Below, piece after piece: positions 10,540 through 23,600 of a DNA stretch of 64,000 bases (positions within the stretch are counted from its first letter, which is position 1; each line of letters begins with the position of its first letter). The DNA is from Deinandra increscens subsp. villosa. Its lineage: Eukaryota > Streptophyta > Magnoliopsida > Asterales > Asteraceae. The stretch is taken from contig JBCNJP010000025.1 in assembly GCA_039602395.1 (NCBI GenBank), positions 97,939,265 through 98,003,264 on the forward strand, read 5' to 3'. The notes under the pieces are model-generated. The model saw only the letters and a program-made list of their open reading frames with translations, did no database searches and had not been told where the DNA came from. The position numbers were made by a program, and so were the translations under genes.

Positions 10540-13500
10540 ATGTCATCAACGGTAGCGGTGGCGGTAACGGCGGCGGACGAGCGGAGTCCCCTTCTTCAGA
10601 ATTCGTTCCACTATCCCGGCGAGATCACTCCGTTCTCTTCACCTTCTCCGGAATATCAAGGTGCAAGCTCTTCTGCTACTAGACCTAGTAACTCAACTGA
10701 TCCTAAGCAACGCCTCGTTTCTCTCGACGTTTTCCGTGGTCTCACCGTCGCCGTGCGTATAAATCTACTTTCTTTCGTACTAATAGATAACTTCAAATTG
10801 TGTATCTCTAAGTATTTATAATGATTAGAACTTTAGAAGCACGATTGTATTTGCTAACAGTTGATGATTTTGGTTGACGATGCCGGAGGAGCTTTTCCTT
10901 CCATAAATCATTCTCCGTGGTTTGGTGTTACACTCGCGGACTTTGCGATGCCGTTTTTCCTGTTCATTGTTGGTATTTCCGTTAGTTTTGTATTTAAGGT
11001 ATGTAGGGGTTTAACCTAACGATTTGTGTTCATTTATATCATGGATTATGGATGCTAGTGATAGAACCTATCTGTCTCGATCAAATTACCAGCATATGAT
11101 TGCTTGTTATTGATTCTGCGATGCAGAAAGTTTCTAGCAAACCAGCAGCCACAAAGAAAGTTGTGCTCAGAACTATCAAACTCTTTCTCTTGGGATTGAT
11201 TCTGCAAGGTATTGTACTGAAAAGAATGATTTAAATTGATACTGTGGGTTAGAATTTGGATATACAGGACTCTTTCTGGATGATAATTTCTAAGAAGTTT
11301 GTTTGTGATTGGGTTAACCGTGTGTTAAGGTTAATGCTTCTTACAGGTTTAGATACATGAAAAACTTAAAAATACTGTTACTTTTAAGTTTTGGATTTGT
11401 TATGTTTTCAGCATGATTATTGATTCTTAGGTTTTTCAATGTATTGAAGTCCTCAGAATTTACTTTATATCTAAAAATATACTGATTTGGTTTGACTTTT
11501 TGAGATATCATTGCTTTTATGTCCCACTAGGCGGATACTTCCACGGACGTGATGATCTAACTTATGGAGTTGATATCAACCGTATACGGTGGATGGGTGT
11601 GCTACAGGTATCCCATAAACTCTCAGTTCATTTGTTTTTTATTTGAATGTGCGCTGTCAAGGAAGTGAATATTGCAAGATGTTAAAAGTATGATTGAGGA
11701 TACCAAGGGATTTTTATTAGCATGCCTTTGTTGAGTTTACTACCTCACTGCTCCACCCAACACTAAATCATACCTTTTTATTCATGATATGCACAGAGGA
11801 TTTCAATTGGATACTTGTTGGCTTCATTAACTGAAATCTGGTGTGTTAATAATAGTGAAGTCAATTCAGCCATAGCATTTGGAAAGAAGTACTACGTTCA
11901 GTGGTAAGTCTAAGTTCTAGATCTAATCCTTCTATTGTGCTCTACCACTGTATCTTTAGCCTATTGGCATGGTATGTCATGCCAATAATCAGATAATGTT
12001 TCAATCACATTTTACACCAGTGAAATTATATAATTCGTCTGTTCCTTCTGTTTCTGTGTAACTTAATGACATTTGTAGCGTTCCCTTTCCCATCAAACAC
12101 AATGTCACAGTTATTTGGTCATCAATTAGGCAAACTTATTCCACCTAGCAATCTGGGGCCATCTAAACTTACCATTAGTCTGTAAAAAATTTAGATGTGA
12201 CGCAAGTCTGTTGTCAACATTGAAACGTGTGTAGGCAATACAGAGATATTTAGAATGGTTACTCTAACACACATTTATCATTCTGAATTTCTGATATGCT
12301 ATTCAATTCCTTATTCTCCAGGGTGGTGGTTTTTCTACTAGGTATATTATACATGGCTTTATTGTATGGTCTTTATGTCCCAGACTGGGAGTTTAAAGTT
12401 GTGAATGAAAACTCTTTGCTATCGGCACCAAACAATGGAACAGAGACTCAAATTGTGAGTGTTAATATTAATTACTCCCTAGAATACTTTTTTATTTGTG
12501 TAATCCTTGCAGTCATATGACAATACTCTTTTGACAACAATACTATGACTTTGAGATCACATTATTTCATACTTTCTAAAATATGTTGTAGACCCCACTT
12601 CTGTTTCTTTCCCCTTTTAAAGCTAAAATGTATTACCAGTATACTTGGCTAATTTCTTAATAGGTACACTGTGGAGTCAGGGGTAGTCTAGAACCTGCCT
12701 GCAACGCAGTTGGCCTGATTGACCGGTATTTCCTTGGTGAAAGTCATCTATATCAACGTCCCGTGTACAAGAGAACAGAGGTCCTCCCTGCTGATATGAA
12801 CTCTACAGTCTACATATTGTTTCTTTGTGCAACTGACTAATCTACCTCTTATAGGAATGCAGTATTAATTCTCCTGATTATGGACCCCTACCACCAAATG
12901 CCCCTGCTTGGTGTATGGCTCCATTTGATCCAGAAGGATTGTTAAGGTTTGTTATGGTTGATTCCTAATTATTGGGGGTGTTTGGTTTTTGATTTACCTT
13001 TTTAAAGTGGTCATGTGAAATTGAATAACTAGAATTAGAAAATCAGATGTAATAGAACTTGCTGGAGAATATAATGTTTGAACAAATGATAATTAGATAA
13101 TGAGTTGTTTGCATAATTAACGAAGTCTGGTTATTTAAGTAACTTATCATAAAATGATTAAAGATACATTTTATATATAAAAGTTTCTTAGCTTAATATA
13201 TGTTCTTTCTATGATCCATCATATATAATAATAGTTCAATAAATTATTTGTTGATAAATAAAAGAAAGTGTCACAAATAACTTAAAAGTTATCTTTTCTT
13301 CATAGTAGATTTATCAATAATAACAAGTATAAATGAAGAAAGTACTAAAATACTGTAAAAAAGGAGGCTTAAATATGTACTGCTAGTTTGTCTTCAAATA
13401 TGTAGTCTTGTTTGTGATGGCTGGTAGAAAATAATTATCTAAACCGCTAAACTGATGATTTACCTTCTAAAAACTGGAACCAGAGTCAATTCATCTAAAC

Positions 13501-14884
13501 ACTAACAGTTGTTTATTACAGTTTCAGGTCGTAATAATTAGATAATCAGTTTCACATTGCACATCCAAAGACCCAAATAAGAGCTAATCTTTTAGAATTT
13601 GACTCTGATGCTGTTTTCAGCTTCAGACTTTGATTCGATTTGATTATAACTAAACTTCTTCCAACCTATGTGGAAATGGTGATTATATTTTGTTTCGCAA
13701 CAAGATTACCTATATGCCTTTATTTCCAGTTCCTTAATGGCAGCAATCACTTGTTTCTTGGGGTTGCAATATGGACATATTATGGTGCATTATAAGGTAT
13801 GGTGCTTCTTAGGATACAGTACTTGATCTAGAAGCCGCCTAATTGCTTCAGTGTTCAGTTTTAATCTTGTAATTTTGAAGTTTTCTCCATAATTGTAGGG
13901 TCACATGCAGAGGATTATTATATGGTTAGTCTGTTCTTCCTCACTGCTTATCTTGGGATATGTTTTTACGGTCATAGGTATATTTGTATATTTTCATACC
14001 TTAAATTGTTTATCAAAGGAAGTTGTGTATACTTTAATTAATAATAAATTCGGCACAATTTTCTCCAGGTGTTCCTTTATCCAAACCATTATACACATTG
14101 AGCTACATGTGTATCACAACAGGAGCTTCAGGCATTCTCTTGATAGCTATATTTTACACAGTAAGTTTGTTATCACTAGGGGTGTAAACCCGAAACCAAT
14201 AATTCATCATAATATATATTATTTGGTCACCTTTATCATAATATTTATATGATAAATGATTATTATTGTGTTATAATCTGTTTCATGTATTAAATAAAAA
14301 ATTATATAATACTAAGCTTGAGCCTACTAGCCTAGTCAAGTATGATATGTGAAGCTCTTGTTTATTAAATGAGCTCCAATATAGGCTCGAACTCGTGTAA
14401 TCCAGTCTCAAGTGCTCACAGCAGCTCAGCTCATTAACACCCCTAGTTATCATATCCATTAAGCCACAAAATGTAGATTACTGCTCTTATTTCTGCATGT
14501 CATACAGGCTGATGTCATCAATATCCGAAAACCTATGATACTGTTTCAATGGATGGGAATGAATGCTCTAAGTGTTTACGCTTTAGCTGCTTGTGACATT
14601 TTTCCAGCAGCTTTACAAGGCTTCTATTGGCGCTCCCCTGAAAACAACCTGGTAGTTTTTTCTCTTTACTTCATTTACATTCAGAAAACATTAATGCGAA
14701 AAAAAGTACAAATTTTCATTTGAAATGAAACATTTGGGTGCAGATTAGCGCTACAGAGTCATTGTTTGAGACTGTTCTTCATTCCGAGAAGTGGGGTAAG
14801 TTGGTTTTTGTTCTTATGGAAATTATATTTTGGGGTCTAGTTGCAGGATTCCTTCATGTAAAAGGGATATACATAAAACTGTAA
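10540..14884 (+). CDS. Heparan-alpha-glucosaminide N-acetyltransferase-like membrane protein
   Basis: A multipass membrane acyltransferase-like protein of the HGSNAT/DUF5009 family. The human member moves acetyl from cytosolic acetyl-CoA to heparan sulfate in lysosomes. Plants lack heparan sulfate, so the plant substrate is unknown. Thirteen exons join in frame with GT-AG borders: 10540-10752, 10861-10998, 11127-11208, 11531-11607, 11797-11903, 12322-12454, 12664-12780, 12855-12946, 13730-13796, 13899-13977, 14069-14160, 14508-14651 and 14744-14884. They give 493 residues. The N-terminus is soluble and carries ERSPLL, a dileucine (ExxxLL) vacuolar sorting type. The family block LDVFRGLTVA is followed by HSPWFGVTLADF. 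His88 there matches, from memory, the human active-site His269. About ten hydrophobic segments follow, with a lumenal loop holding CGVRGSLEPACNAVGLIDR. A TIR element sits in intron 11 (14176-14446). Confidence 0.93.
14176..14446. mobile_element. Short TIR element in intron 11
   Basis: The ends CTAGGGGTGTAAAC and CTAGGGGTGTTAAT (right end reverse-complemented) are flanked by TTATCA at 14170-14175 and 14447-14452. The interior is AT-rich and non-coding. It lies within an intron and does not touch the splice sites. The superfamily is uncertain. Confidence 0.6.
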
Positions 14885-15426
14885 AGTTTTCTATTTAGTT
14901 TATTGATAAGCTCTTTCCGTTATGTTTATTTATCTCAAAGACTCAAACGGATCAAACTTAAAATTGATGTCAAATGGGTTCAATAATTGTATTGTCGATT
15001 CATATTATCTTCTAATTCATTCATTTTATTCAGTAACTTAGATCATTTGTCGGTTGATACAGTCTCGATAGAATGATTGTTTTGATGTGTTACTTGATCG
15101 GTCCATATGATATGGACACACTTAATTTGTACACAAATAGGCATATAGCTAAAGCTATATCGAGTGTATCCGAGACTGATAATGGTTAGAAGTTTAATAA
15201 TCATTGATAATGATTTATGGAATTCTTTTCTTCGTCTTTCAAAGAATGTTGATCTTTTAACCATTTCTCTGAAAGGACTATAAAGTCTAATAAACAAAAC
15301 TCATGCCTCATGACTCATGACTCATGAGAGGTTTCAACCGGTCTATCGTTATCATCTGGAGCACGTCAAATCCCGGTGAACATATGTGTATTGCCGAATA
15401 TATAGCTTCTTGTAGCGTATACGTAT
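14885..15426. other. 3' flank of the acetyltransferase gene
   Basis: This stretch probably contains the 3' UTR and terminator region of the upstream gene. No further gene or clear repeat was found. Confidence 0.5.
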
Positions 15427-15817
15427 GGGTGTAAATGAGCCGAGCCCGAGCTCGTCTAGGCTCAAGCTCGGCTCGTTTAAAATTAGCAGGGTACGGCTTG
15501 ATTCGAGCTTTATTTCCGAAGCTCAAGCTCGGCTTATGGAGAATTGTTTAAACTCGAGTTTGGCTCGTTTATTATTACTTTCTATTTATTTATATATTAT
15601 TATAATTAAATTTGTATATATTTAGAATTATACTTTTTATAGTAAATAATACATATTATTTACTTATTTTTAACATAATTCTATTAACAAAAGCGCTCGC
15701 GGGTCAGGCTTGAACTCGTATGTAAAGCTCGAGACTCGAGCTCGTTTATTAAATGTTTCGAGCTTTTATCGACTTGATTTCGAGTAGCTTCACAAGCGGC
15801 TCGATCTTGTTTACACC
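15427..15817. mobile_element. TIR element rich in GCTCGAGCC-like words
   Basis: The ends GGGTGTAAATGAGCCGAGC and GGTGTAAACAAGATCGAGCC (right end reverse-complemented) form imperfect inverted repeats. The arms contain repeated GAGCTC/GCTCGG words around an AT-rich centre (15570-15680). The element's GGTGTAAA ends resemble the intronic element at 14176-14446. No convincing target duplication was seen. Confidence 0.5.
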
Positions 15818-16064
15818 ATTAATTATGCGTGATTGATGATTAGATGAAAAAAGCAAAAAGCAAAGCTTGTTACCGGTAAATCGAATTGTGATATAACGTG
15901 CGAACCTCGTCGATAAACGTGTCAGGGTTCAAGGCCGACCCGCTCCACTAATTGGTCATAGATTTTCTCTTTTGTTTGTATTCGCCTTTAAACTGAACGC
16001 ATCATCTCGTCGATAGTTTTGTTTTGAATTTGGGGATTTGTGGTGCGAAATTTCTAGTTCTAGA
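15818..16064. promoter_or_regulatory. Likely promoter and 5' UTR of the next gene
   Basis: This short spacer lies between the TIR element and the ATG at 16065. No distinct TATA box was identified. The mobile element therefore ends less than 250 bp upstream of the coding start. Confidence 0.35.
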
Positions 16065-18823
16065 ATGATAGTAGAAGGTGTTTCGGAGACCAACAGAACA
16101 TCATTATCCACATCAGAATCCGAATCTGTTCATGTATCTGCTGCATCCACATCTGCATCTGCCTCTGTAACTGCTTCTCCATCATCATCATCCACAGTAG
16201 CATCTCCAACTGCAAAACGGAGCAGAGATCCTGAAGATGAGGTTTACGTCGATAATCTTCACTCCCATAAGCGTTATCTCAGCGAGGTATATTCCTCCTC
16301 TTCATTTTCCTAGTTTTGAAATTCCCTACGATTTTCAGAATTAGGTTTCGATTTGCAATATTATCCTAATTGTGGTTGATGAACGTGATTCACTGAACTT
16401 CATCATCAGTTTCATATTTGAAATCTCATGGCTATATCATTTGCAACCTATCTGTGTCCAGATTTGAGGGAGCTTGATTAATTAATTAATAAATCAAAAG
16501 GAGATTGTTAACAGTTGGTATCATACCTTAATTTGGGGGAGGTGATTCAGATGATATCGTTATTATGCATATAATTGATAATCTTTGCCATAGACATTTT
16601 GGTCTACCATATTGTCATAGGGACCATTTGGATTTCTGTATATGGCTTCTATGGATGTTTGGTTGTGTGTTTTAACTGATTAAATGACTTCGAGTCGCCA
16701 TATTTGCTCCAGGTTTTCGACAAACACTGATTATAAGAATGTTGCTTATAGAAAACCTATGGTTGATTTAAATCTAAAATTATCCAATTCTTTTGGCTTA
16801 ATTAAATGGGAATATGATTCTTCAAGTCAGAATAGTCACTTTCATAAAGAGACACTTCACACATGAAACACCCCTGGTGGTTTGTTTCTCCCCTGTTTGG
16901 AAAACTGGACCTGGATTTCCAAAGTTCACAATGTTTAAGGAAAATTGTATATCTGATTTCTGAGTTTGACGAGATCGGCATTGTAGCTTCTAGTGGGAAC
17001 TTTTTGAATCTTTTGTTGTTGCAATGGTTTTCGATTAGTATTGACAAAAAGATGACTCGAATTAACCGAGACATGAGGAAATTGTAGATTATGGCATCCA
17101 GCTTGAATGGGCTATCAGTTGGAGACCCCCTTCCTGAAAACCTCATGGATTCTCCTGCAAGGTCAGACCCCATGTTTTATTTAAGGTATTAAATTCCTTC
17201 TTTGACCATTCTCATTTTTTAAATACCTTGCATTGCTGCAAATTTAAAAATGATATCCTTGATACGATCCTTGGAAGCGTAACGCACAATTGTAATGCTT
17301 TATTTAAGGTAATGAATTCAATCTTTTACTATTCTTAAGTTTTTCTAAAATACCTTACCTTGCTGCAAATTAAAAATGATATCCTTGATACGATCCTCTG
17401 AAGCGTAATGCATAATTGTAATGTTGACTGCTTGTTGCTATCTTCGTAGTTTAGATAAATTTTCATTCATGCTAGTTTTGGTGATGGTTTGTTCTTTACT
17501 GAGCTGGGAATATTTTGATTCCGTTGTAATTATCATCGTGTATCTAGCTTGGTGAGTTGTGATTGCAATTTGTTTTGTTTTGGTCCAATATTCACTTTCT
17601 TAAAGATCTTAGAAAAGTCCGATTCTATGTTATATTTGCTTGCAGTTTGGCAACAGTTCTTTGAATTTTCATTTGGTTTCTTTTCATGGATAGGCATCAG
17701 ATCCCCATCAAATAGAAATGAGAATATCTTTAGGCATTCTTGAGTTAGTGACCACTGTATAAATATTCCCTTTATATTACATGGAAATCAAAGAATATTA
17801 AAACAAAATTATAACCACAAGTTCTATCTTATAGCTGAGAGGATATGGGCTGCTTTCTATGATTTAATTTTCACTTGATTAGGCGAGTAGCAAGGGTATT
17901 ATGTTCGGTTATTTAATTTCTTGTTTCTGAAGTGGTGTTGGGGCTTTTGGCAATTTTGGCTAATTGCATACAAAAGTTATTAACTTTAAGTTTTTAGTCC
18001 AGAAAAAACAATAAAAGCTTCCAAACTTTTGGTTTGAGACTTTGAGGTAATTGCTAGATCAGTCCTAAAAAAATTAGCCAGCATGATCAAAAGTTATTGA
18101 CACGTCAGCTTCCATGTCATCGTTTTAAGTAGTTACCGGATTAAATCAGATCACCTTAATCTTCCTTTTCAAAGGTGGCTACCTTAAATCAAATTTTGAC
18201 AGTTGATGTTTTTCTTGCTAAAAAGAAGCTGCTTGCCTAAAATAGAAATCGGACCAAACTTTGTTCCATTTCTGTGCAATTAACCTTAATTATAAGATTT
18301 GTAAACTTTAGGTTTTGGTTTCAGGGATGAATTACCATTACAGTATTCACCAATGTCAGAAGACCTGGATGAATGTAGATACTACGAATCCAATGCATGC
18401 TCAGCATCACCATCCCAAACCGATAGCCAGCCAACAAGCCCAGTTTCGCCATACCGGTTCCAAAGACTTGCTGCAGCTACGTTCTCACCTGGACCCGTCT
18501 ACCCTGGTTCACCAACTGTTACACCTTCACAGGCACGTCAACGTGGGTCTGAACCAGAGGGGCGGTTCCCGTCATCCCCTAGTGACATATGCCACTCGGC
18601 AGACTTGAGGAGGGCTGCATTGATGCGGTCAGTGCAGATGAGGACTCAACCCGTTGGCTTGTCTCAGCTTGATGCCGGGTTCAGCCACATGCAAGAGGTG
18701 GTGCAACCGTGCCCCTATGTTAAGTCTCTGGCTCAAGAAGTCGATGGTGAGTGTCCGATTCATGAAAAACCTTGTAGGGAATTGAGTATGAATATGAAAG
18801 GAGATGATGAGACCACTGATTAG
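16065..18823 (+). CDS. Uncharacterised conserved plant Ser-rich protein
   Basis: I recognise the sequence style as a conserved plant-only protein but know no function. Three exons join in frame with GT-AG borders: 16065-16286, 17088-17185 and 18325-18823. They give 272 residues. Residues 1-55 are a low-complexity Ser/Ala/Thr tract. The stretch DEDEVYVDNLHSHKRYLSE-like (about 58-74) runs across the exon 1/2 border into IMASSLNGLSVGDPLPENL. The last exon has SPVSPYR-type Ser-Pro sites, FPSSPSDICHSADLRRAAL and a C-terminal CPIHEKPC. No membrane segment or signal peptide is seen. The many Ser-Pro sites and a KRSRD basic patch suggest a phosphorylated, possibly nuclear protein, which is inference. 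An in-frame TTG lies 27 bp upstream, but the ATG at 16065 is the natural start. Intron 2 contains a tandem duplication that copies the 5' splice site. Confidence 0.85.
17176..17422. repeat. Tandem duplication copying a 5' splice site
   Basis: Two adjacent copies of about 123 bp (17176-17298 and 17299-17422) both begin TTTATTTAAGGT. Both contain AATGATATCCTTGATACGATC near their ends. The first copy starts in exon 2 and includes its donor site; the second repeats that donor sequence inside the intron. Confidence 0.85.
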
Positions 18824-19404
18824 TTGGTTAATCCTTGTATTTCTTTCTCTTAATATGGTTAGCAGTCTAAAGCAATGCCAATTTTTATAGGAGCTAATTA
18901 CATGAAAGTTCCATCATTAAGGTTAAAAGATGGTAAAATGCAACAGAAAAGTTAATCTCCATTTATGGTTTAGACCTTTTTTGTTACCCATTACCAGACT
19001 TATTAAACAATACATACTTTCTCATACTTGAGGATTCAGTCCAAAATAGTGACAAACCACATGGGATTCTCGGGTCATTTACTCTTTTTATAAAATATTC
19101 GATGCAAAATAGTGACAAACCACATGGACTTTTGTGACACTCACTCGGTGTAGCACCGCTCTTTCGGCCAAAAGTCAGGTGGTTTCATCGTATGAGCCCG
19201 CCCTCTTCAGTACTCGCTTCTTTGTCTTCATGTCTCTCTTTAATAAATTGAAATACGAGTGAAAGATGGAGATGATAAAGATCGATAATGATAACATAGA
19301 TGAAAAATAAAAGTGAAAAGAAGTGTCAAAAAATGAAAGATAGTATAACTTATAACATAAAATCTTAAAAGATGATGTGTATGCCCTTTTAAAACCAATG
19401 ATTC

Positions 19405-19500
19405 TTAGTCGAAGTGGTCAAGGAGAGGTATCCAAAGATATTAAAAATGGAAAGTTTTGGGTTCAAGTCCCATACTGCGATAAAATATAATAGGGTTTTC
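19405..19500 (+). mobile_element. tRNA-like SINE fragment
   Basis: A box A-like TCTTAGTCGAAGTGGTCAAG is followed about 45 bases later by a good box B, GGTTCAAGTCCC. No target duplication or full 3' tail was identified, so this is probably a decayed SINE. Confidence 0.5.
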
Positions 19501-19510
19501 AAGTTGATTT

Positions 19511-19640
19511 GATGATGTCAGTGGTTCGTCAGTGATTCAAATTTACCATGCTTTTTCTTCTCTATGGTGAGTCTCCTCCTAATGAGAAATGGAGATGATC
19601 TGATGGTGTCAGTGGTTCGTCAGTGATTCAAATTTACCAT
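19511..19640. repeat. 39-bp direct repeat
   Basis: GTCAGTGGTTCGTCAGTGAT occurs inside 39-bp copies at 19511-19549 and 19602-19640, which differ at one base by eye. The copies end ATTTACCAT and are 52 bp apart. Confidence 0.75.
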
Positions 19641-20686
19641 TTAAAGAAGAATATAACATATGAAAACATAAATAAGTTTGGATTAATTTTGCACTTATAA
19701 AATACAAAAGAAAATATTAAATAAAATAAAATTTATATGAAAAACAATGTGCTAAATATTACGAACATTCTAGAAGCGATTAAGAGATAAGGTTATGCGT
19801 AATGGGTCGTTTTCTCCCTTTATCACGTTTAAAACGCCGCCGAACACCGTCTCCCTAGTATTTCTATTTTCTAGTGTTTGTAAGAGTGGGGTTAGCTTTT
19901 CTCTTAGGGCCACATGTAAAGTCTTAGTTTTTTGTTGGGTCTTTCTGTGTATATATTTATATATTTATTTATCTATTTATTTAGTTATATATTTTTATTT
20001 ATAATTATTTTTTATTATTTTATTTTTTCCTAGTATTATTATTTTTCCTCTTTGTGAGTCACGGAGTTGCGGGTCTTACTGAAAAAAAGCTTCTCCACCC
20101 TTTTAGGTAAAGGAAATGTGTGCCTACATTTTACATTTCACCATCCCCAAAGCCTGCTAATAGTTCCGTTGCTATTAATGTGGAATCTTTACTGTGGATA
20201 CGATTGATTGATTATACTTACGACGTTATTATTATTATTACTATTAAAGCAAAATACACTTGGTTATAAATAATAGTAGCATGGCCAACCACGGTCTGTT
20301 ACATGGCATGTCATGGTTTTCTTTAATTGCATTTAAATTATTTGTAAATTGTTTTTATTTATTTTTAAATTGTTTCTGTAAAGCGTTTTCTTAATTTTAG
20401 TTTCAAATCGCACACTCCTTTTGGTGTTTGCACAAATGTAATGAAAAATCACAGGTTATACAAAACGGACATACGCCATAACATCTAATTAGATAAAAAA
20501 AAATTATATGGTTTTCACAGTTCTCTACCCGAAATTTTATATATCAAACTTGTCTATTACATTATACCCTCAAGCAATGAACACCACCAAAGGAAAAAAT
20601 TGCTCCCTTGATTACATCATTCATTTATCAATAAAAGGTTCTGAGTGGTGAGTAGCCAAAAATTTAATCAAGCAAGCTTACATCAC

Positions 20687-23600
20687 CTATCTTCTCCCTT
20701 CTTCACTTTCATCCTTATGACTGCCTAGTTTGATGATGTCTTCCACATTAATTTTCCCATCTGAAACAGAAATAATTAATGGGTTAAATATGATTATAAA
20801 AAAATTATATTATGAAAACTATAGTCCATATTCTTTACAAATAAAAAGTGCCTATATAAATATATGTTGCAAACCTCTATCTTTAGAAAGATTGCTGATG
20901 AGTTCTTGAAGCCCCTCCTTGCCCAATGTGTCTTTCAGGTACATAGCTGCAGATGCAACCTCCTCAGGAGTTACCTTACCATCATAGTCCCTGCACATCA
21001 ATAACCGAATTCTTAGCATTCAAATAACCCGGACAAATAATCACATGCAAGAATTGTTATCATGGAGTTGACTACTTGTGTAATCCAAAATACCCATTGA
21101 CTTTTTTCTTGGTAAATAATCATTTTGGCAGATGCAAATGATTACATCCAAACAAAACATGACCCAAGACTATGCACTTTTGAGTCAATTGGCGCAAATC
21201 TCTCCCACTTTTGTGTCAATAGCTGCAGACCAAACAGATGCCTCGCCAGCATATTGGTGCAGATCTTTCAAAGTTTTGCAACAATGGGCACAAAAGGTAA
21301 CCACATGTCTTTTTGTAATTGGTTTTCCATTCCCTTGATACATGTGTATTTGACATTGACTATTTGAAGAACTCAATGGCTATTTTGATATTCAAGTTTG
21401 GTCAAATTGGCTACTTTGGTGATTTCCCTTTGAAATGATAACTTAGGCACTGGGCAGGCAGCAATGTATGCAGAAAAGAGAATAGAATATAAATAGAAGT
21501 CAAATCATCATCCAAGACATACCTATCAAGCAGCCGCCATCGATCGCCTATTTTAGCATCAACATCATCTATCTCCTTTTCTAGCTTTTGGATCATAGCA
21601 TCAACCTTTTAACCAATACCAAAATGTAATTAACAAGTCAATAAAGATTGAAGAACCGCCTGCTGAAAATGTATGAAAACTATTGGGGGACCTTTTCTAT
21701 AAGAGGTGAAGATAGTTTATGACCAATTGCCATCTCAGCAGCATGGTCGGTATCTGTTCTGGCAGCTCTATATGCTTTCTTAGATTCTTCTTCACTATCA
21801 GTACCCTCTTTTGCCACCATGCTTTTGTACAATTCTATCTGCAATCATAAACCATCAAAGAAAATGCATACTTGTTACAGAAGTTTAGATAATTATGATT
21901 TTTGGATGTGGGTTGATTGTAAATAAAGTAGGGCTTATAACTTTATATACCTCCTTATTGACGAGTCTCAAGAACTCTTCACGTTCCCTGCTGACAGACT
22001 AAAAGGAAGCCAATCATAATCAGGTCAAATTTATCATTTATGATGCTAAAATATGTCAAGTTTAATAGTTCATGAACAATTCATACAGATGCTGATGCTA
22101 AAACAGCCAATGCACGACTAAGCTCACAAAGCTCCTCTTCTTTATAAGATTTTCTAGAATGTTCCTTCGCTTCTTTTGCGGTGGGAATAACCATTTCCTC
22201 TAAAGCAACATCTTTTTGTTTCTCAACAGAGTCCTTCAGCCTGACTTGCTCTGCTTCTTCTTTCTCTTCTTCCTAAAATTGACAATATTCACAGTAACAA
22301 AATGATAAGTTTGTTCTTCTACATTGTTAATGGTATCTAAAAGACAGAAACCTTGATTAATTCTTCTTGCATTTCCAAGAACTCCAACTTCCTCCTCTTT
22401 TCTGCGACCAAATCTTCAGATGGCAAGGCTGTAACTCCGACCGTATCAACCACCTCATCAGGCAATGAAGAGAGTGTAGCTTGAACAGCCTCTTCTGGTT
22501 TGATCTTACCAGACACACTAAAAGCTCTAATAACATGCAATCCAAACAAACAGCAATGATAAAAGATGACCGAAAAATAAAAAAGATGACAATATAGAAT
22601 CAGTATTTAAAATTTTACCTAGAAAGAATCAACAAGGAAGATGGTACTGAATGGTTTAGGGACAAGTCCAGCCAATCACGAATCTGCAATAATTGGTATC
22701 AACTTTATCAGTTTTGTTTTTCAAAACGCATTGAATTTGTTGTAATAATCCAAAACTCCAAATATTTAAGTTTATTTGTTATTGCGAAACAACCTGCTGC
22801 CTCATTTCATCAACTGAGAGCAATCCAAGTAAGCCACGATCCCGACATGCTTGTCGAAGCTCCTCTTCAGAAAGGGACTCCACACCCTCTGCCTGGATCA
22901 ACTTGTCATCATCTTTTATTCTACAACAGATGTCAATAAAAAAAAGTTATGACATTTAATTATTTCTTTTTAAACTTATGATTCCACAGAGCTGTTATAT
23001 TGTTAAACCTTAGGTAGGTTTATTCACATACTCAGAATTTAAATAATGAGTTTAAGATATGGATGAGGAAACTTACTCTTGTAGCCTCTTGCGAAGCATA
23101 TAACGCAAATATGTATCTGTTCCATACGGGCTAATGCCCATATACTTGCACATATTCACCAACCGAGGTCTGCAGAAAAATCAAATATATGCTTACAAGC
23201 GGAAAAAAAAAATTTAAAAAATGCATCCAATCAAGGAAATATAATTACTGGCAACAACCAACCTACTGATGTTATCCAAAGTGAGCTCATCATTAAACAA
23301 CTTGGCAAATCCCAGAATTTCATCATTGGAAACACGTCCACCACGCCTAACCTGAATATTTGTCACATAACATATATACAACTTAGTACTTTCTCTGAAA
23401 GTGGATATGATAACTAAAAGCAAGAACACTGAAACCAATACTACCTTGTTCATAAATTCATCAAGATCTTTTGCTGTTCTCGTTATGTCCCCACTTCGGG
23501 AGTTTTGAACTTCTTTAGCCATTTCTTGCACCGTTTCTTGAAGAAATTTTGCATACTCCATCCTTGCGTTCAATCTTTTTTTCAGAGCTTCCTAATTGAA

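Larger units (their letters stand above)
18824..20686. other. Spacer between convergent genes
   Basis: The 3' ends of the Ser-rich protein gene and the LETM1-like gene converge here. No reading frame is supported. A SINE-like segment lies at 19405-19500 and a 39-bp direct repeat at 19511-19640. From 19940 to 20040 there is a TTTAT-rich stretch. Confidence 0.6.

Noticed and set aside
16038..16064. Upstream start at 16038 for the Ser-rich protein
   Set aside because: The codon there is TTG; the ATG at 16065 is in frame and is the natural plant start.
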